A DNA stretch of 64,000 nt from Gymnorhina tibicen. Taxonomy: Eukaryota; Chordata; Aves; Passeriformes; Artamidae. Under the pieces are notes generated by a model. That model was not told where the DNA came from. It worked only from the letters and a program-made list of their open reading frames with translations, and did not search any database. The stretch covers positions 667,331-731,330 of the forward strand of contig VXAZ01005694.1 of assembly GCA_013399875.1 (NCBI GenBank), given 5' to 3'. The position numbers and the translations under genes were made by a program. Below are positions 1-11,567 of the stretch, in pieces (within the stretch, counting starts at the first letter, position 1; the number at the start of each line of letters is the position of its first letter).

Positions 1-1137
1 TCAAGCCTTAACCTTTCAAAACTTAAAAAATTTCCTTTGAAAGTTGAGATTTTTCACAGAAGAAAAACCGCTGTTCATTAATTTTTGTAAGTGATGTGGA
101 TTCTACTCAGTAAACGTCAAACCAATAAATATGGGAGAGATAAATTCTATCGCTGAATAAAAACTGCCTTCCATTTCTTCCCCACCTTGCCATGATTTAT
201 CTGCAATCTCAATAAATGTATTATCTCAACCTTCAACATGCATAAAATCTATTTTTGCAATAGCATTACAAAAACTTCAAAAATCTTCACTTATATTCAG
301 CCACTGAAAGAGTCTCCCCATTATTGCCGTTATCGAAGAATTTCAAAACTGCAACATAGTTCTGCAATGCAAAAAAGTACATTCTTCTAATATTTGAAAA
401 ACATTGGACTCTCCACCTTTTCAAAGCCTTCAACTCTGCCATTCAGGTCTTCAGAATAGCCAAAACTAATTCATAGCAACGAATTAGTTATTTTTCAACA
501 ATGGAGAAACAGACAACTTGGGACACATTTGAGTAATTACCTATTTTGAAGGATCGCTGGCCAAAACCGAGAACATGTCCTTTCAAAATACCAGTAACTG
601 TTCTTCCAGCTGAAAGAAAAATGAGAATATTGTTACATAAACAAGAAGCTTTAAGCCCAACGTGACTCGACAAGTGGGTGAATCTTGGAAAGCAAAACTT
701 TTATGTGATATCTGGATTGCGTACTACTCCAACCTACTCTGCTTCTATCACAAATATACTCCTGGTTTTGGACATTTATGCTTCTTAAAGAGGAAAATAA
801 AAAGAAAGGCTTTTATTCTAAGAAACTACGCTGCAATTATTTTAATGGTTTAACTTTTTACTCCATTTGTAGGCGATTATCTTAGTCTGTCTTTAATGAT
901 TAGTGGAAAATTTTCCTATGCATAAACAAAGTAGGCCTTTTGGCAATATGTGCTATCTTTAGAAATCTATAAAAAAATATTTTTCTCTGTTCCTGCCAGA
1001 AGGCATGACCTCTTTTTAATGATACAATTATCGTAATTATTGAATATTATCATTACAGTCAACTCATGTAAGCAAGCAACTTTATAAAAAAAGAATTACA
1101 TAAAGGCATTGAAATACATAAAATTCAAGCTCAGACC
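1..1137. other. Unique AT-rich noncoding sequence
   Basis: No exon, RNA gene or repeat was recognised. The short open frames near 490-850 are chance frames: no protein-like composition and no splice-site context. Confidence 0.6.
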
Positions 1138-1370
1138 ACAGAATCCTAGAGTAATTCAGGCTGGATGCCACCTCAGCAGGTCCTCTAGCTCAGCCTCCTG
1201 CTGGAAGCAGGCTCAGCACTGAATGCAGACCTGCCTGCCCACAGCTTCTTCAGCTGGGTTTTAAAAGTTTGCAAGAACAGAGTCCACAGCCTCTCTGGGT
1301 AGCGCTTTCTAAGGTCAGATTGTCCTCAGGGTGATATATTTCCCCTTTATGTCAAGTCAGAAGCCTGCAG
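1138..1370 (-). mobile_element. Old CR1 LINE 3' fragment, minus strand
   Basis: Read left to right, the segment follows the reverse complement of a CR1 3' end. It starts with a decayed CAGAATCCTAGAG tail, then a cluster like GTCCTCTAGCTCAGCCTCCTGCT, a GCAGGCTCAGCACTGA segment, a CACAGCCTCTCTGGGTAGC segment and a TTATGTCAAGTCAGAAGCCT segment. These appear in the order expected for this subfamily. Divergence is high, with several indels, so it is an old insertion. The right boundary is approximate. Confidence 0.75.
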
Positions 1371-4300
1371 CACCCAGTACTGACTTTAGGGGTCCAAGCC
1401 TGCTGAGCTTCAGGGTCAGACAAGTTCCAGTGTGTTCAGGGGCATGAGAACACATGACATGATGTGGAATAACTCATAAATTAGGCTGTCGTCCTGGCAC
1501 AGGGCTGTGCTAATCTCTCTGCTCTTCCAAGTTCAGAATATGCAAACTAAAATGAGCTACAACCAACAGAGTAGTGACTGTCTCTGCTCTGCACCCCCCA
1601 ACCATGGACTAACAGATATGGTGCCTTATTTAGTCCCTGACAAATACAGGGGATGAAAATTACCATTGTTCTACAACACTGAGAGTGTAGGCTAATCCTA
1701 CCATACAACAGTTTAGGGAGGCTGGAAATAAAAACATCTTTTCTGCATTTCAGTCATTGATACAGTCATTGAAACATAAAAAAGTTAGGAGATGTAGGAC
1801 CGTGGTTTTAAAAGTGGTGCTTAAATGTAATTGTTGCTGTCTGAGAGCAAGAGCATCAGAGAGAGGTCTTTAGTAACTATAATTCAAACCCAGTCACTAA
1901 AACTGTATTGTAAACAAACGTTTCTAACACTTTTTTCAGATATTCCCAGTTCATCAACAAAGCTTTTCAGAATTCAAGTATTAAACCAGGCAGACATAGG
2001 ATCTGAAGCTTCTCCACCCACTTCTTTTTGGAAATGCTCACTCAGACAGTGTTACCGTCCTAAACAACAGAGATAAAACATTTCTTATTACAATTTGGCT
2101 ACAGAGCTCAATGCTGTTCTACTGCCTCAGCAGTTTGAAACCCAACACATCACAAAGAAGCCACGAGTGGTCTATTTTTGGGTGGGTTTTTTTTGTTGTT
2201 CTGTTTCTCCTATGTATTAAATTAAAAAAATTCCAAGAGTTTTGGTAAGCTCCCTTTCCAGAAGTTTCCTCCTTGTGCCAGAAACTGGCTGGCTATCACA
2301 TTTCAAAGCCTTACACCACACAGAGCATGCAATGAACCTTTCCTAATAAATTCGGAGCTCGTATGTAACAACAATTTGTGGTTGATGTAGCTATTAATAA
2401 ATGTTTCTGCAAGTCAGCATCCCTACATACCATCTCCTTACCTGGCACAGGGGTGGGAAGACACCCAAGGGAGTTATAAGTCTTAACAGGCAAAGGTATT
2501 AATTCCAAGAAATTGCATAGGGAGGCTAAACATCTCTGCTCCCTTTGTAAGCAGAAATCAGGATTTGCTGCTGCTAAACCAGAAATCAGGCTCTGCAGGT
2601 GTCCTGAGTTACCTGCGGGACTCCTTCCTTTTCTCCACCAACAGCAGAGCAGCACTCAAATAGATGGCTCTCCCTTCCTAAAATAAAGACCCTCCAAAAT
2701 TATGAAACCACATCCCCAGTCTTTGGTTGTTTACAGGGTAGTTAAAATATAAACGTCTTTTCAAGCTGGAATACAAGGAAAGCAGGATTTAATGAACAGC
2801 CCCACTGCAAGTGGCAGTTTAGCTCTGCAGATTTTTGATCGCTTAACACAACCTTCCAATCAGTCATGTGAAAAATGAACAAAATCAGGAAAACACTTCG
2901 AAATATATAGCATGAGCGTTCAACACTTGGAGATAAATTTGCACCCCATCAGGGAAATTTCAATGCATAAAGAGTGTAATATTGAGAGCTCACTATGTTC
3001 TTTCCATAGCATTAATCTAACAGCATTTTAATAGCTCAAAGCAGCACCTACACCAGGTTTCTCTAATTATCATTCAGAAGCAGCTTGCAAGCAATTAGTA
3101 GCTTTAAATTTCTTGGTACCATCAGTAACCAGTAACTTAATCAGTGTTTCAACACAGTAGAAGTGTTGTAAAGAATAGATTGCTTTCTCTCTCGAAGGCA
3201 AACATTTTCACATTGGATTGTTTTCAGAGGTTATTTTTAGTTTGGCTGGATAGTTAGCAGAGTTTTGGTGCTTGTAAGATTTACATAAATCATGGAAGAA
3301 GGTGGCTTAATGATGCAGATGGCACAGGGCCATGGAATGCACGCGCTGCCTGCCTTAAAAAAAGACATAAAGCCCATTCCTCTCACCATGGCATCCCCAG
3401 AAAACCCAAAAGGGTTTTTATCCTTGTTTCCTTTGAAAGCCAGCCTAGTAATTCAGATTTCTAAACACAGACTGCGCCTTTTAAGAGGTGCCACCCCGAG
3501 CCCTGTGTTAAATAGCCATGTGCCTCTGGGGATGGTCCCTGGACTGAAAGGGTTGTGGTTGTCAGGGGGACAACAGTGGAGTTTAGCATTGAGGACAGCA
3601 GTGGACCTCCTTAAAGCCTACCTCATTCAGGCTCAAGAGAAAGTGCAATCAAGCACTTTATTTAGCTGCAGGTGATGGTGGTGATTGCCTCAGATCTTGT
3701 AATAAAGCCAGACAGAGCCGTAGTTCACAATTAAAGTGGCCGTAAAAGGTTTTGGTAGTAAAAGTGGGAGGGAGACAAAACCGGGAGTTGAGACAAAGTT
3801 TCTTGAGTGAAAAACTCTTAGGAGTGACACCTACAAAGCTTTTCAGAATGCTTCTGCTGTGGTCTGGAAAGGAAAAAATTATCCATAGAGCAAAACTGCA
3901 TACAAGATTGTACCATAAATATATGTAATTTTGATACATTTCTCAGCTTCTCTAAAAACAAGAATAAAAGCCACAAACTTTCCTGGTAGGTTCCAATTCA
4001 GAGGAGAGGAATGCCAAATTTTGAACTCCTGGAGAAGAGTCCCACACCTCCAGCTGCAGGACAGTCACTTCTTGGGAAATAGGGATGGACCTTGAGAACT
4101 AAATCTTCAAGACTTCAGTTGGAAATAGGACTTATTTGACCAATAGTAAATGGCTCCATCTAAGCTACTTAACTAAAATCACTTCACAGCCAATGGGAGG
4201 AAAAAAAAAAAAAAGGAGGAGTGTGCTAAACTCAATGCATCTCACCAAAACAGGCGACTTTGACTCTAAGCAGGGGTAGGACGCCTGTGACCAGTCTCCA

Positions 4301-4373
4301 GCCAGGTGAGAAGGGTTGCTGGAAGTAGATTATACCAGCAGTAAATTGTTGGGTTTAACTGAAACACTGGAGC
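1371..4373. other. Unique noncoding sequence between two CR1 copies
   Basis: No gene was recognised. Frames at about 1831-2076, 2311-2655 and 3292-3675 have no family resemblance that I can see and are not flanked by convincing splice sites. The poly(A) at 4201 is the only obvious simple repeat. Confidence 0.6.
4201..4214. repeat. Poly(A) run
   Basis: Fourteen or more A residues about 160 bp before the CR1 copy. No retroposed gene or SINE is recognisable beside it. Confidence 0.9.
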
Positions 4374-5390
4374 CTCCACGATGCCTTCAGAGACAGAGAA
4401 GCTGGCAGCCCACGGCTTGGACAGGAGCGCTCTTTGCTGGGCTACGAACTGGCTGGATGGCCAGGCCCAGAGCGTGGTGGGGAATGGTGCTGCACCCAGC
4501 TGGCAGCCAGTCACTGGTGGTGTCCCCCAGGGGTCTGTGCTGGGGCCAGTTCTGTTTGATATTTTTAGTGATGACATGGATGAGGGTACTGAGTCCACCA
4601 TCAGTAAATTTGCAGATGACACCGAGCTGGGAGCGTGTGTTGATATGTTGGAGGGTAGGAGGGCTCTGCAGAGAGATCTGGAATGGTTGGATGGATGGGC
4701 AGAGTCCAGTAAGATGAGATTTAACAAGTCCAGGTGCTGGGTTCTGCATTTTGGCCACAATAAGCCCCTGCAGCACTACAGGCTGGGGACAGTGTGGCTG
4801 GACAGTGGCCAGGCAGAAAGGGACCTGGGGGTACTGGTCAACAGCTGACTGGACATGAGCCAGCAGTGTGCCCAGGTGGCCAAGAAGGCCAATGGCACCT
4901 GGCCTGGATCAGGAATGGTGTGGCCAGCAGGACCAGGGCAGTGATTCTTCCCCTGTACTTGGCACTGGTGAGGCTGCACCTTGAGTGCTGTGTCCAGTTC
5001 TGGGCCCCCCAGTTCAGGAAGGATGTTGAGATGCTTGAAGAAGACTCAGAGGTGACCTTATCACTCTCTACAACCTGACAGGTGGGTGTAGCCAGGTGGG
5101 GGTCGGTCTCTTTTTCCAGCCAACAGCTGACAGAACAAGAGGACAGAGCCTCAAGCTGTGCCAGGGGAAATTTAGGTTGGACGTCAGGAAAAGGTTTTTT
5201 ACTGAAAGAGTGATAAAGTTCTGGAATTGTCTGCCCAGGGAGGTGGCAGAGTCACCATCCCTGGAGGTGTTTAAAAGGAGATTGGATGTGGCACTCGGTG
5301 CCATGGTTTAGTTGGGGTGGTGTTAGGGCATGGGTTGGACTCGGCGATCCTGGAGGTCTCTTCCAACCTGGCAATTCTGGGATTCTATGA
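4374..5390 (+). mobile_element. CR1 LINE, 5'-truncated, with decayed reverse transcriptase
   Basis: The longest related frame (about 4381-4848) reads as the C-terminal half of a CR1 reverse transcriptase. It contains the [13 protein letters not shown] motif and the catalytic Phe-Ala-Asp-Asp box at 4609-4620, followed by the typical HFGHN and DLGVLV stretches. The 3' end (5300-5390) matches the CR1 tail, ending in ...TTCCAACC... and GATTCTATGA. The copy is dead: a nonsense TGA stands at 4846-4848 where the family has an Arg codon, a 1-bp deletion lies near 4899, and roughly 100 bp are missing near 5038 compared with the usual CR1 3' part as I remember it. It lacks the endonuclease and first ORF, like most bird CR1 copies. 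Plus orientation, same as RERG, about 10.5 kb upstream of it. Confidence 0.95.
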
Positions 5391-8300
5391 AGATGAAGTT
5401 AGAGGTAACTCCATGGACTGCAGAAAATGAGACCAGTAGCTTGGACTAGATGAGTATTAAATGGCTAAAGGTAAATGAAATAACCCAGCCACCCCCGGCT
5501 GTTTTGAACAGGACACCGTGAGCAGTCACACCCAGAGTGGGGACACCGCTTACAAACACTCTCCACGTTATGATCTTGTTGCAGTCAGGCTGGCTTCTCA
5601 GCCTGCTTTCTGACTGAACCAGGAGAGGCAACAACATAAAGCAGCCTGTACACAGACACACAACCACCCCACAGGCTGCATGGATGGTAGGGGGCCCCTC
5701 AGTTTGGCTGCCTGCTTGGAAACGTCCAGCACGGAACCAGTATTTACAAAATACTGAATCGCCCTTCTCTGAACATCAGCCCGCTATGAGAGATGTCAGA
5801 TTCCACATCCATTAATTAAACCACTCAAAAGATGAATACTGATCCAATTAACAGTGATTTTAGGCAAGAGTTGGTGTTCTCAAAAGCAACAGAGAGCTCA
5901 GAAAACGTGCTTAAGAATTCTTCATTAGTATCACGACCTCTTAAAGGCTTCCTAAACATACATCAAAAAATTTGGGATGCAAATACCTTTTAACATTTTT
6001 TACCAAGATTTTTGTGTTAGTAACTGGTGAACTTTTATGTTAGTAGTAATACCTAAAACCATTTCTGATCTATTCACTTTCAAACATGTTGGCATCTCCT
6101 TGTTTTGTCTCAAGGACAGCAGTGAGCTGTTGTTTTGGTGTTTCAGTCTGGAACATGACAGAAAAGTCTTAATCTTTCATTCTTTCCTACAAGGACTTCA
6201 GATTAACTCTGTCCTTTACCAGATGGAAAGAGAACATATAAGCAGAAATCATCTTGACTGTGGAAAAAGTACTGGTCTTTTTTGTTTAAAATTTCACAGT
6301 TTAGAATAAACTTAATCCACACCAGCCAAAATATTATAAAATTCTTATAAGTAAGCTATTTCATTTGATATATTCTTTCCCAGTGCCCATTTGCTCTGCA
6401 CCTGCATGCATTAAGAGGCTGAACTGCAATCTTGTGTGACTGGAGAAAAAGTGCTATTTCATTCCTGAAACAGAACATTCAAGTAACAAATGAAAAAAAA
6501 CAATGTACCATTGGACAGCGTGTTCTTTAACCATGCAGGAATATTGCAGCTATATTCATTGTTCTAAATTATAGGTTTCCTGCAGAATTTTTTTTCTAGC
6601 TGAAGCCAAAACAAAAAATAAGTTAAACTAATTTTAGGTATTACCTCTAAGTATTTCAAAATGAAACATTTATTCTTTTAATCTTTTTTCTGACTACATC
6701 CCAAAACATTTAATGAATTTTTAAAATACATTATTATTATGGATGATACCGTACTAATTAAGGGTATAGTACAGGCATTAGAGAATAGTGTTTCTTAAGG
6801 AGTACACTTCATTGTATTCCTGCAGTCAGTGGATACAGAAATAACAAACAGCTTAAATAAACTAGTGACTGCTTAGATAGTTAATCTCCATAAAAATTAC
6901 ACTGTTACACTGTTTTCCATGGGATTTGTGTTTATATGAAGATGGGAACCCTGGGTAAAAAACTAGAGACTTAATCTTAGGGGGGTTTTTTCTGCTGTTT
7001 TAATTACTGCTTTTTATTGAATCTTTCAAGCTGTGCCATCAGTTGAGCAGGGAGTCCATAGGAATTTAACATGTGCTTAAAAGATTTCTGAAATTGTGGC
7101 ATTACTAGTTGCTTTTTTAAATAGGTCCTTTCAGAGTTCCTCACAGGATAACATGCTGAGAAATCTGGGCTTGTAACATCAATTTTTTAAACATTTTCTT
7201 CTCTTTCACTGGAGGGTTTCTCTGACTGCTTCTCTCATTCTGCCCTAACAAACTTTTATGTTGGTTTATTAACCACTCATTTACAAATGGTGCCCAAAGG
7301 ACTTCGTCGATGCCTGAAACTTTCAGTGCACACACAAAGTCTCAGAAACCAGTTCCCAGAGACTTTGGCAGGTAATATGATAACAGTAATTAGTACCCAA
7401 AAGCTAGACTGATTAGGAATAATGATTTCCAGATGAGGATGGATTATCCACCAGCGCCATCACCTCATGTCCTACAGTCACAGAGCAGCACAGAAACGCT
7501 CAGCATCTGTTACCAGCTACAAATATTTCCTATACTGCTGGAAGAGCTGATTACCTTCACCAGCTGTGCCCTGAACAGAGAGGAGTCTGAGGCTCCTAAA
7601 ATCCTTGATCGCCTAATACATAATGAATTCAGGGAGAGTTCTAAAAAAGTATTTAGATGACACAACCTGTCAAGTATTTCAATAGTTGGTCAGGATTTTT
7701 CTTCTAGAACTTGCACCCAGATATTGTGGAGAGAAGTGGCAGTATAAATCCCAGCGAATCATTCTCTGAAGCAGAACCAAAGAGAAGGAATACACTTCAA
7801 GGCAAAGTTACGTACACACATGGGGGGAGAGGAGAAATAATTCAGCCTCCAACAGCCCTGGGGAGGTGAATCAGATTTGAGTTTGCAAGACTCGTGGACA
7901 GCAGATCATCCAGTCCTTGGCTGAAAAACGTACTTAGTACTTTTCCTTCAGGATGCTCACAAGATGCGTCCCCACCCCACTGAGGTGAATTGCACAGAGG
8001 CCGTTCCAGCTGCAGAGTGCTTGCATGCACAAAGGCTGGTTCCCTACCACACACTCACAGCCCTGGAAGACAATTGCTGGATTTGGATAGATGGAGAAGG
8101 ACCAAGACTGTAAAATATTCCTTAGCATGATAGGCAGTGGTCATAACATATTTGCAGACAAACATTTGTCAAATTGATGTGAGGTGTTGTGGCCAGGAGG
8201 ACTTTTAAGGGCTAGACTTGAAGGAGGACGATGAATCATCTTTATGTGAGCCCCTCCCAAGCGCAGCAGACAGGACAGGGGTAAGCACATTTCTGGAGAA

Positions 8301-8777
8301 TTTATAAACTTTAATGTGCCTCTTGGGCCAAGGTCACATTCCCACAAAGCAGTGCGTTGTCACACACTGTGAGGACAGGCAGACACACTCTAAGCTGAGT
8401 GGAACAGCCCACACTCAAGATTTACCTCACAGTGCATTCCTGAGCTCATTAAAACCTTGGCCCTGAGAATGGACTTGCATCTGAAGGGTTTGGTAGGAAA
8501 GAAGTCGGGATCTGATCAGGCATAGATAAAGATTCCTGCTTTAAATCCATGTCAACCTATGTCTCTCCTTGATAAAAGTACAGAACTGTTTTATAGAACA
8601 TGAAATGGCCTCGGTGAAAGAAACAGGGAATATTCTTGCCAAGACACTCTTCTGTGGAAGGAGAAGCCAAAAGCTGTCAAAGCCACAGCTTGGATTCAGA
8701 AGAGAAGATGGAAGAGTGCCCTCCTGCCTCTGCAGGCATGCCATGATGACTGGCACTGCAGCGTGCTGAAAGCAGCT
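5391..8777. other. Unique noncoding sequence downstream of the CR1
   Basis: AT-rich, especially 5,900-7,100. No exon or RNA gene was recognised and no further mobile element is evident. Confidence 0.6.
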
Positions 8778-9101
8778 GCTCCTCAGTCTCACCTCTCGAA
8801 CAGACCTGTGTCTCCTCCCTCCTAGGTGGAACTGTGCTCCAAACTCCCGGCACTCACTCAGTGTCTTGAAGATATTAACAATGGCAGCAATTTCCCCTTC
8901 CCATTCTCTTGATTAAACAGAAGGAAGGAGGTAGAAAANGCTCCTCAGTCTCACCTCTTGAACAGACCTGTGTCTCCTCCCTCCTAGGTGGAACTGTGCT
9001 CCAAACTCCTGACACTCACTCAGTGTCTTGAAGATATTAACAATGGCAGCAATTTCCCCTTCCCATTCTCTTGATTAAACAGAAGGAAGGAGGTAGAAAA
9101 A
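8778..9101. repeat. 162-bp direct tandem duplication joined by a single N
   Basis: Copy 1 (8778-8938) and copy 2 (8940-9101) are nearly identical at a period of 162 bp. I count three differences, all transitions: CTCTCGAAC/CTCTTGAAC, and two in CTCCCGGCAC/CTCCTGACAC. A lone N sits exactly at the junction (8939). No coding or mobile element is recognisable in the unit. Near-identity, allele-like differences and an N at the joint are what a false duplication at contig ends would look like. A genuine recent tandem duplication is the alternative. Confidence 0.9.
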
Positions 9102-10955
9102 AGATGAGGGACATAAAACTCCAGATGTTGTCGACACCAATATCTGGTTCCACCAGAGAATCTGAACACTGAAGCAATGATGAATTGCAGTGGGGTCCCC
9201 ATGGCAATCCAGATTGCAATCATAATACCACTGAGGAAGAATAAGGGCTAGCATTCATTAATGTGAATAGCAAATGAATTTATGACAATTTCCACTGGTC
9301 CTTTCAAAAGAACATGAATACATCTGTTAGAAATTAAGATGACACACCAGTGTAACTCATTCATTAATAAAGTCTGGGATTGCACATTTGTTGCAAAATT
9401 TGTTGCGTTTGTTACCAGTGGGTTTAAATTCTATAAGTGTACTTTATTAAAACCATAACACAAATCTCTTTAGCAGAAGAGTTCTAGTCTGTTTGCAGAC
9501 TATTCTGTAGGTGAATTAATTTTTAGTTTAAACTTCCTTTGGTGCAGAAACGGAACTTGTTCAGGTTTACAGTAAGTGGAATATTTAATCATTATAAAAT
9601 ATGTGCAAGAGAGTAACAGTCACCCTGCTTTCTTTTTGATAATACAGCACTTATGTTTACATTAACAAAAACCTATTAAACAATCTCTCTGTGAACTGAG
9701 TAAGTGTGGAGGGAGAAATAACAATACCAGAAGAGCAAAACCTCAGCAAAGAGCAAACCAAATAATAACATACCAAGCTGTGATGGAGTCAGAGCTGCCA
9801 CAGCTGAGTGTGGACTCTCAGCTTGCCCATTCTTAAGGACAGACTCTCAGGACACAACCTATTCAACGGTGAGAAGAAGCAAAGATTAGCAGAACTTTAA
9901 CTTGGGCAGTATGAAGGGTGTCTGTTGGCCACGTGTTATAAAACATGAGCTAATACCTCGCTCCTCTACTTGGCAGTAGCTGCTACCGAGCTGTGCCTCT
10001 CAGCTTTGCTCATGTATCACTGTTAAATATACCTGATAAAAATCTTGCTACTGCAAGAAACCCAAGCAGTGTATTTACATCTCTGCACAAACGTGCCAAA
10101 TGCCTGCTGAGACAGAAGGTCTGCATTAGGACATAGCACAGAGGCATTTGCATGTGTGAGATCCACACTGTGCTGTGAAGAGCATCCTGTGTTCATCTCC
10201 TGTGCCCCGTTTTGGCACCACATGGAGCCAAATGGGACAAAATGTTGAAGCCTGGGCTCTGCAGGCAGCTCCACAGAGCACCTTCAAGTGGTGCTAATGG
10301 GGAAGTTGTACCTCCTTTGGCCACCCCACTAAGCCTGTCCATGTAAGGTTAAACACAAACAAATACTCCCGGGATTGGGGTCTTATTTATTCCATTAGAA
10401 ATAAACACTTTGAAAGAATAAAGCCTGCATAGTGTATTTGATTTTTCTTCTATATATTGAGGAAAAAGTGGAGAGGAAAAGAAGTTATAAATGCTTAGCT
10501 TACACTCAAGGAAACCCATCGCTATAAACTCAGCGTTTCATAAGCTACCAGGGAAAATAGGAGAAAATGCAATATTAATTTAAAACAGAAAGATTTCGTA
10601 TTGACTACAAGCCAAGCTAACGCCAAAGTTCATCCATAATTTAGCGACAAAGTTGCAATATTTTTCACTGCGCTGGATTAGCGTAACTGAGCAGATTTAT
10701 GTACATTGCTGAGAGCCAACACAAAAACATTTGGAAGATATTCTCTGAAAATTAAGAAAACAATCTGAATCTTTCCCTGTGAACCTTTAGTAATAGCTGC
10801 AAATATTGTGTTAGCACGCTATTTATTGGGTAGTTTTTCTGCTAGTTATCAAGTGTCATCTCAGCTCCCAGCAGAAGGGCTGGAAGGAAGGATGAAAAAC
10901 AGACCAAGTCACTGATTTGCTTTTTAACACAAGAATCCAGCTCTGACCAGATATT

Positions 10956-10983
10956 CAGGACAGGACAGGACAGGATATCCTGT
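10956..10983. repeat. CAGGA pentanucleotide repeat running into a 14-bp palindrome
   Basis: Four tandem CAGGA units (10956-10975) continue directly into the perfect palindrome ACAGGATATCCTGT (10970-10983). The palindrome shares the repeat's last unit. Probably a simple-sequence feature; no function assigned. Confidence 0.8.
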
Positions 10984-11543
10984 TCTAGACCAATCCTCAT
11001 GGCAGGTCTGGGCTGTTCTCCACAAACAGCAGCAAAGACAAAAATCCTGAGTTCAACAGCCCCTTCCTTACTGCAGGAATTGTACCAGAGAAGTCTGTTC
11101 TCTCATCCGTGCCACCAGTGGCACGATCTGTTCTACAGTTTGTAGATGCTCAGTTGCACAAAGGTGCTCAGAAGGTGAAATGCCACTGAGTTCCACAGGA
11201 TTCAGAGACTCCTCAATAACCTTCTGAAATCTGTGTCTTGTTTTTCATCTCTCACGAATCTCAACAAAGCCCGTGCCCAAATCTCGTTCTGGAAGTTGCT
11301 GAAACCTACAAAATTTCCATCTATAATGGGATTTCCAGCTTCAAAAGGAAACAAAAACCCAAACAACCCACAACTTCAGCTCCTTTCCTGCTCATGTGTC
11401 TTCTTCACATATTAGCTGTCAGGCCTGCAGTGTCACACCAGTCCTCTCTCCCACCTTTCAGGAATCAAATGCCACTGGCTTTCACAAAAAAAAGCACCTT
11501 CAGAAAACACACCAGAAGCATCCAGGATGAAAAAATAAGCCAG

Positions 11544-11567
11544 TTTAATGTTAAGCTTGACATTAAA
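11544..11567. repeat. 24-bp near-perfect palindrome
   Basis: TTTAATGT and ACATTAAA flank an AAGCTT core. Eleven of twelve base pairs are complementary; only T11552/G11559 mismatches. Could form a small cruciform or be a dimer-binding site; equally it may be chance in AT-rich DNA. Confidence 0.7.
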
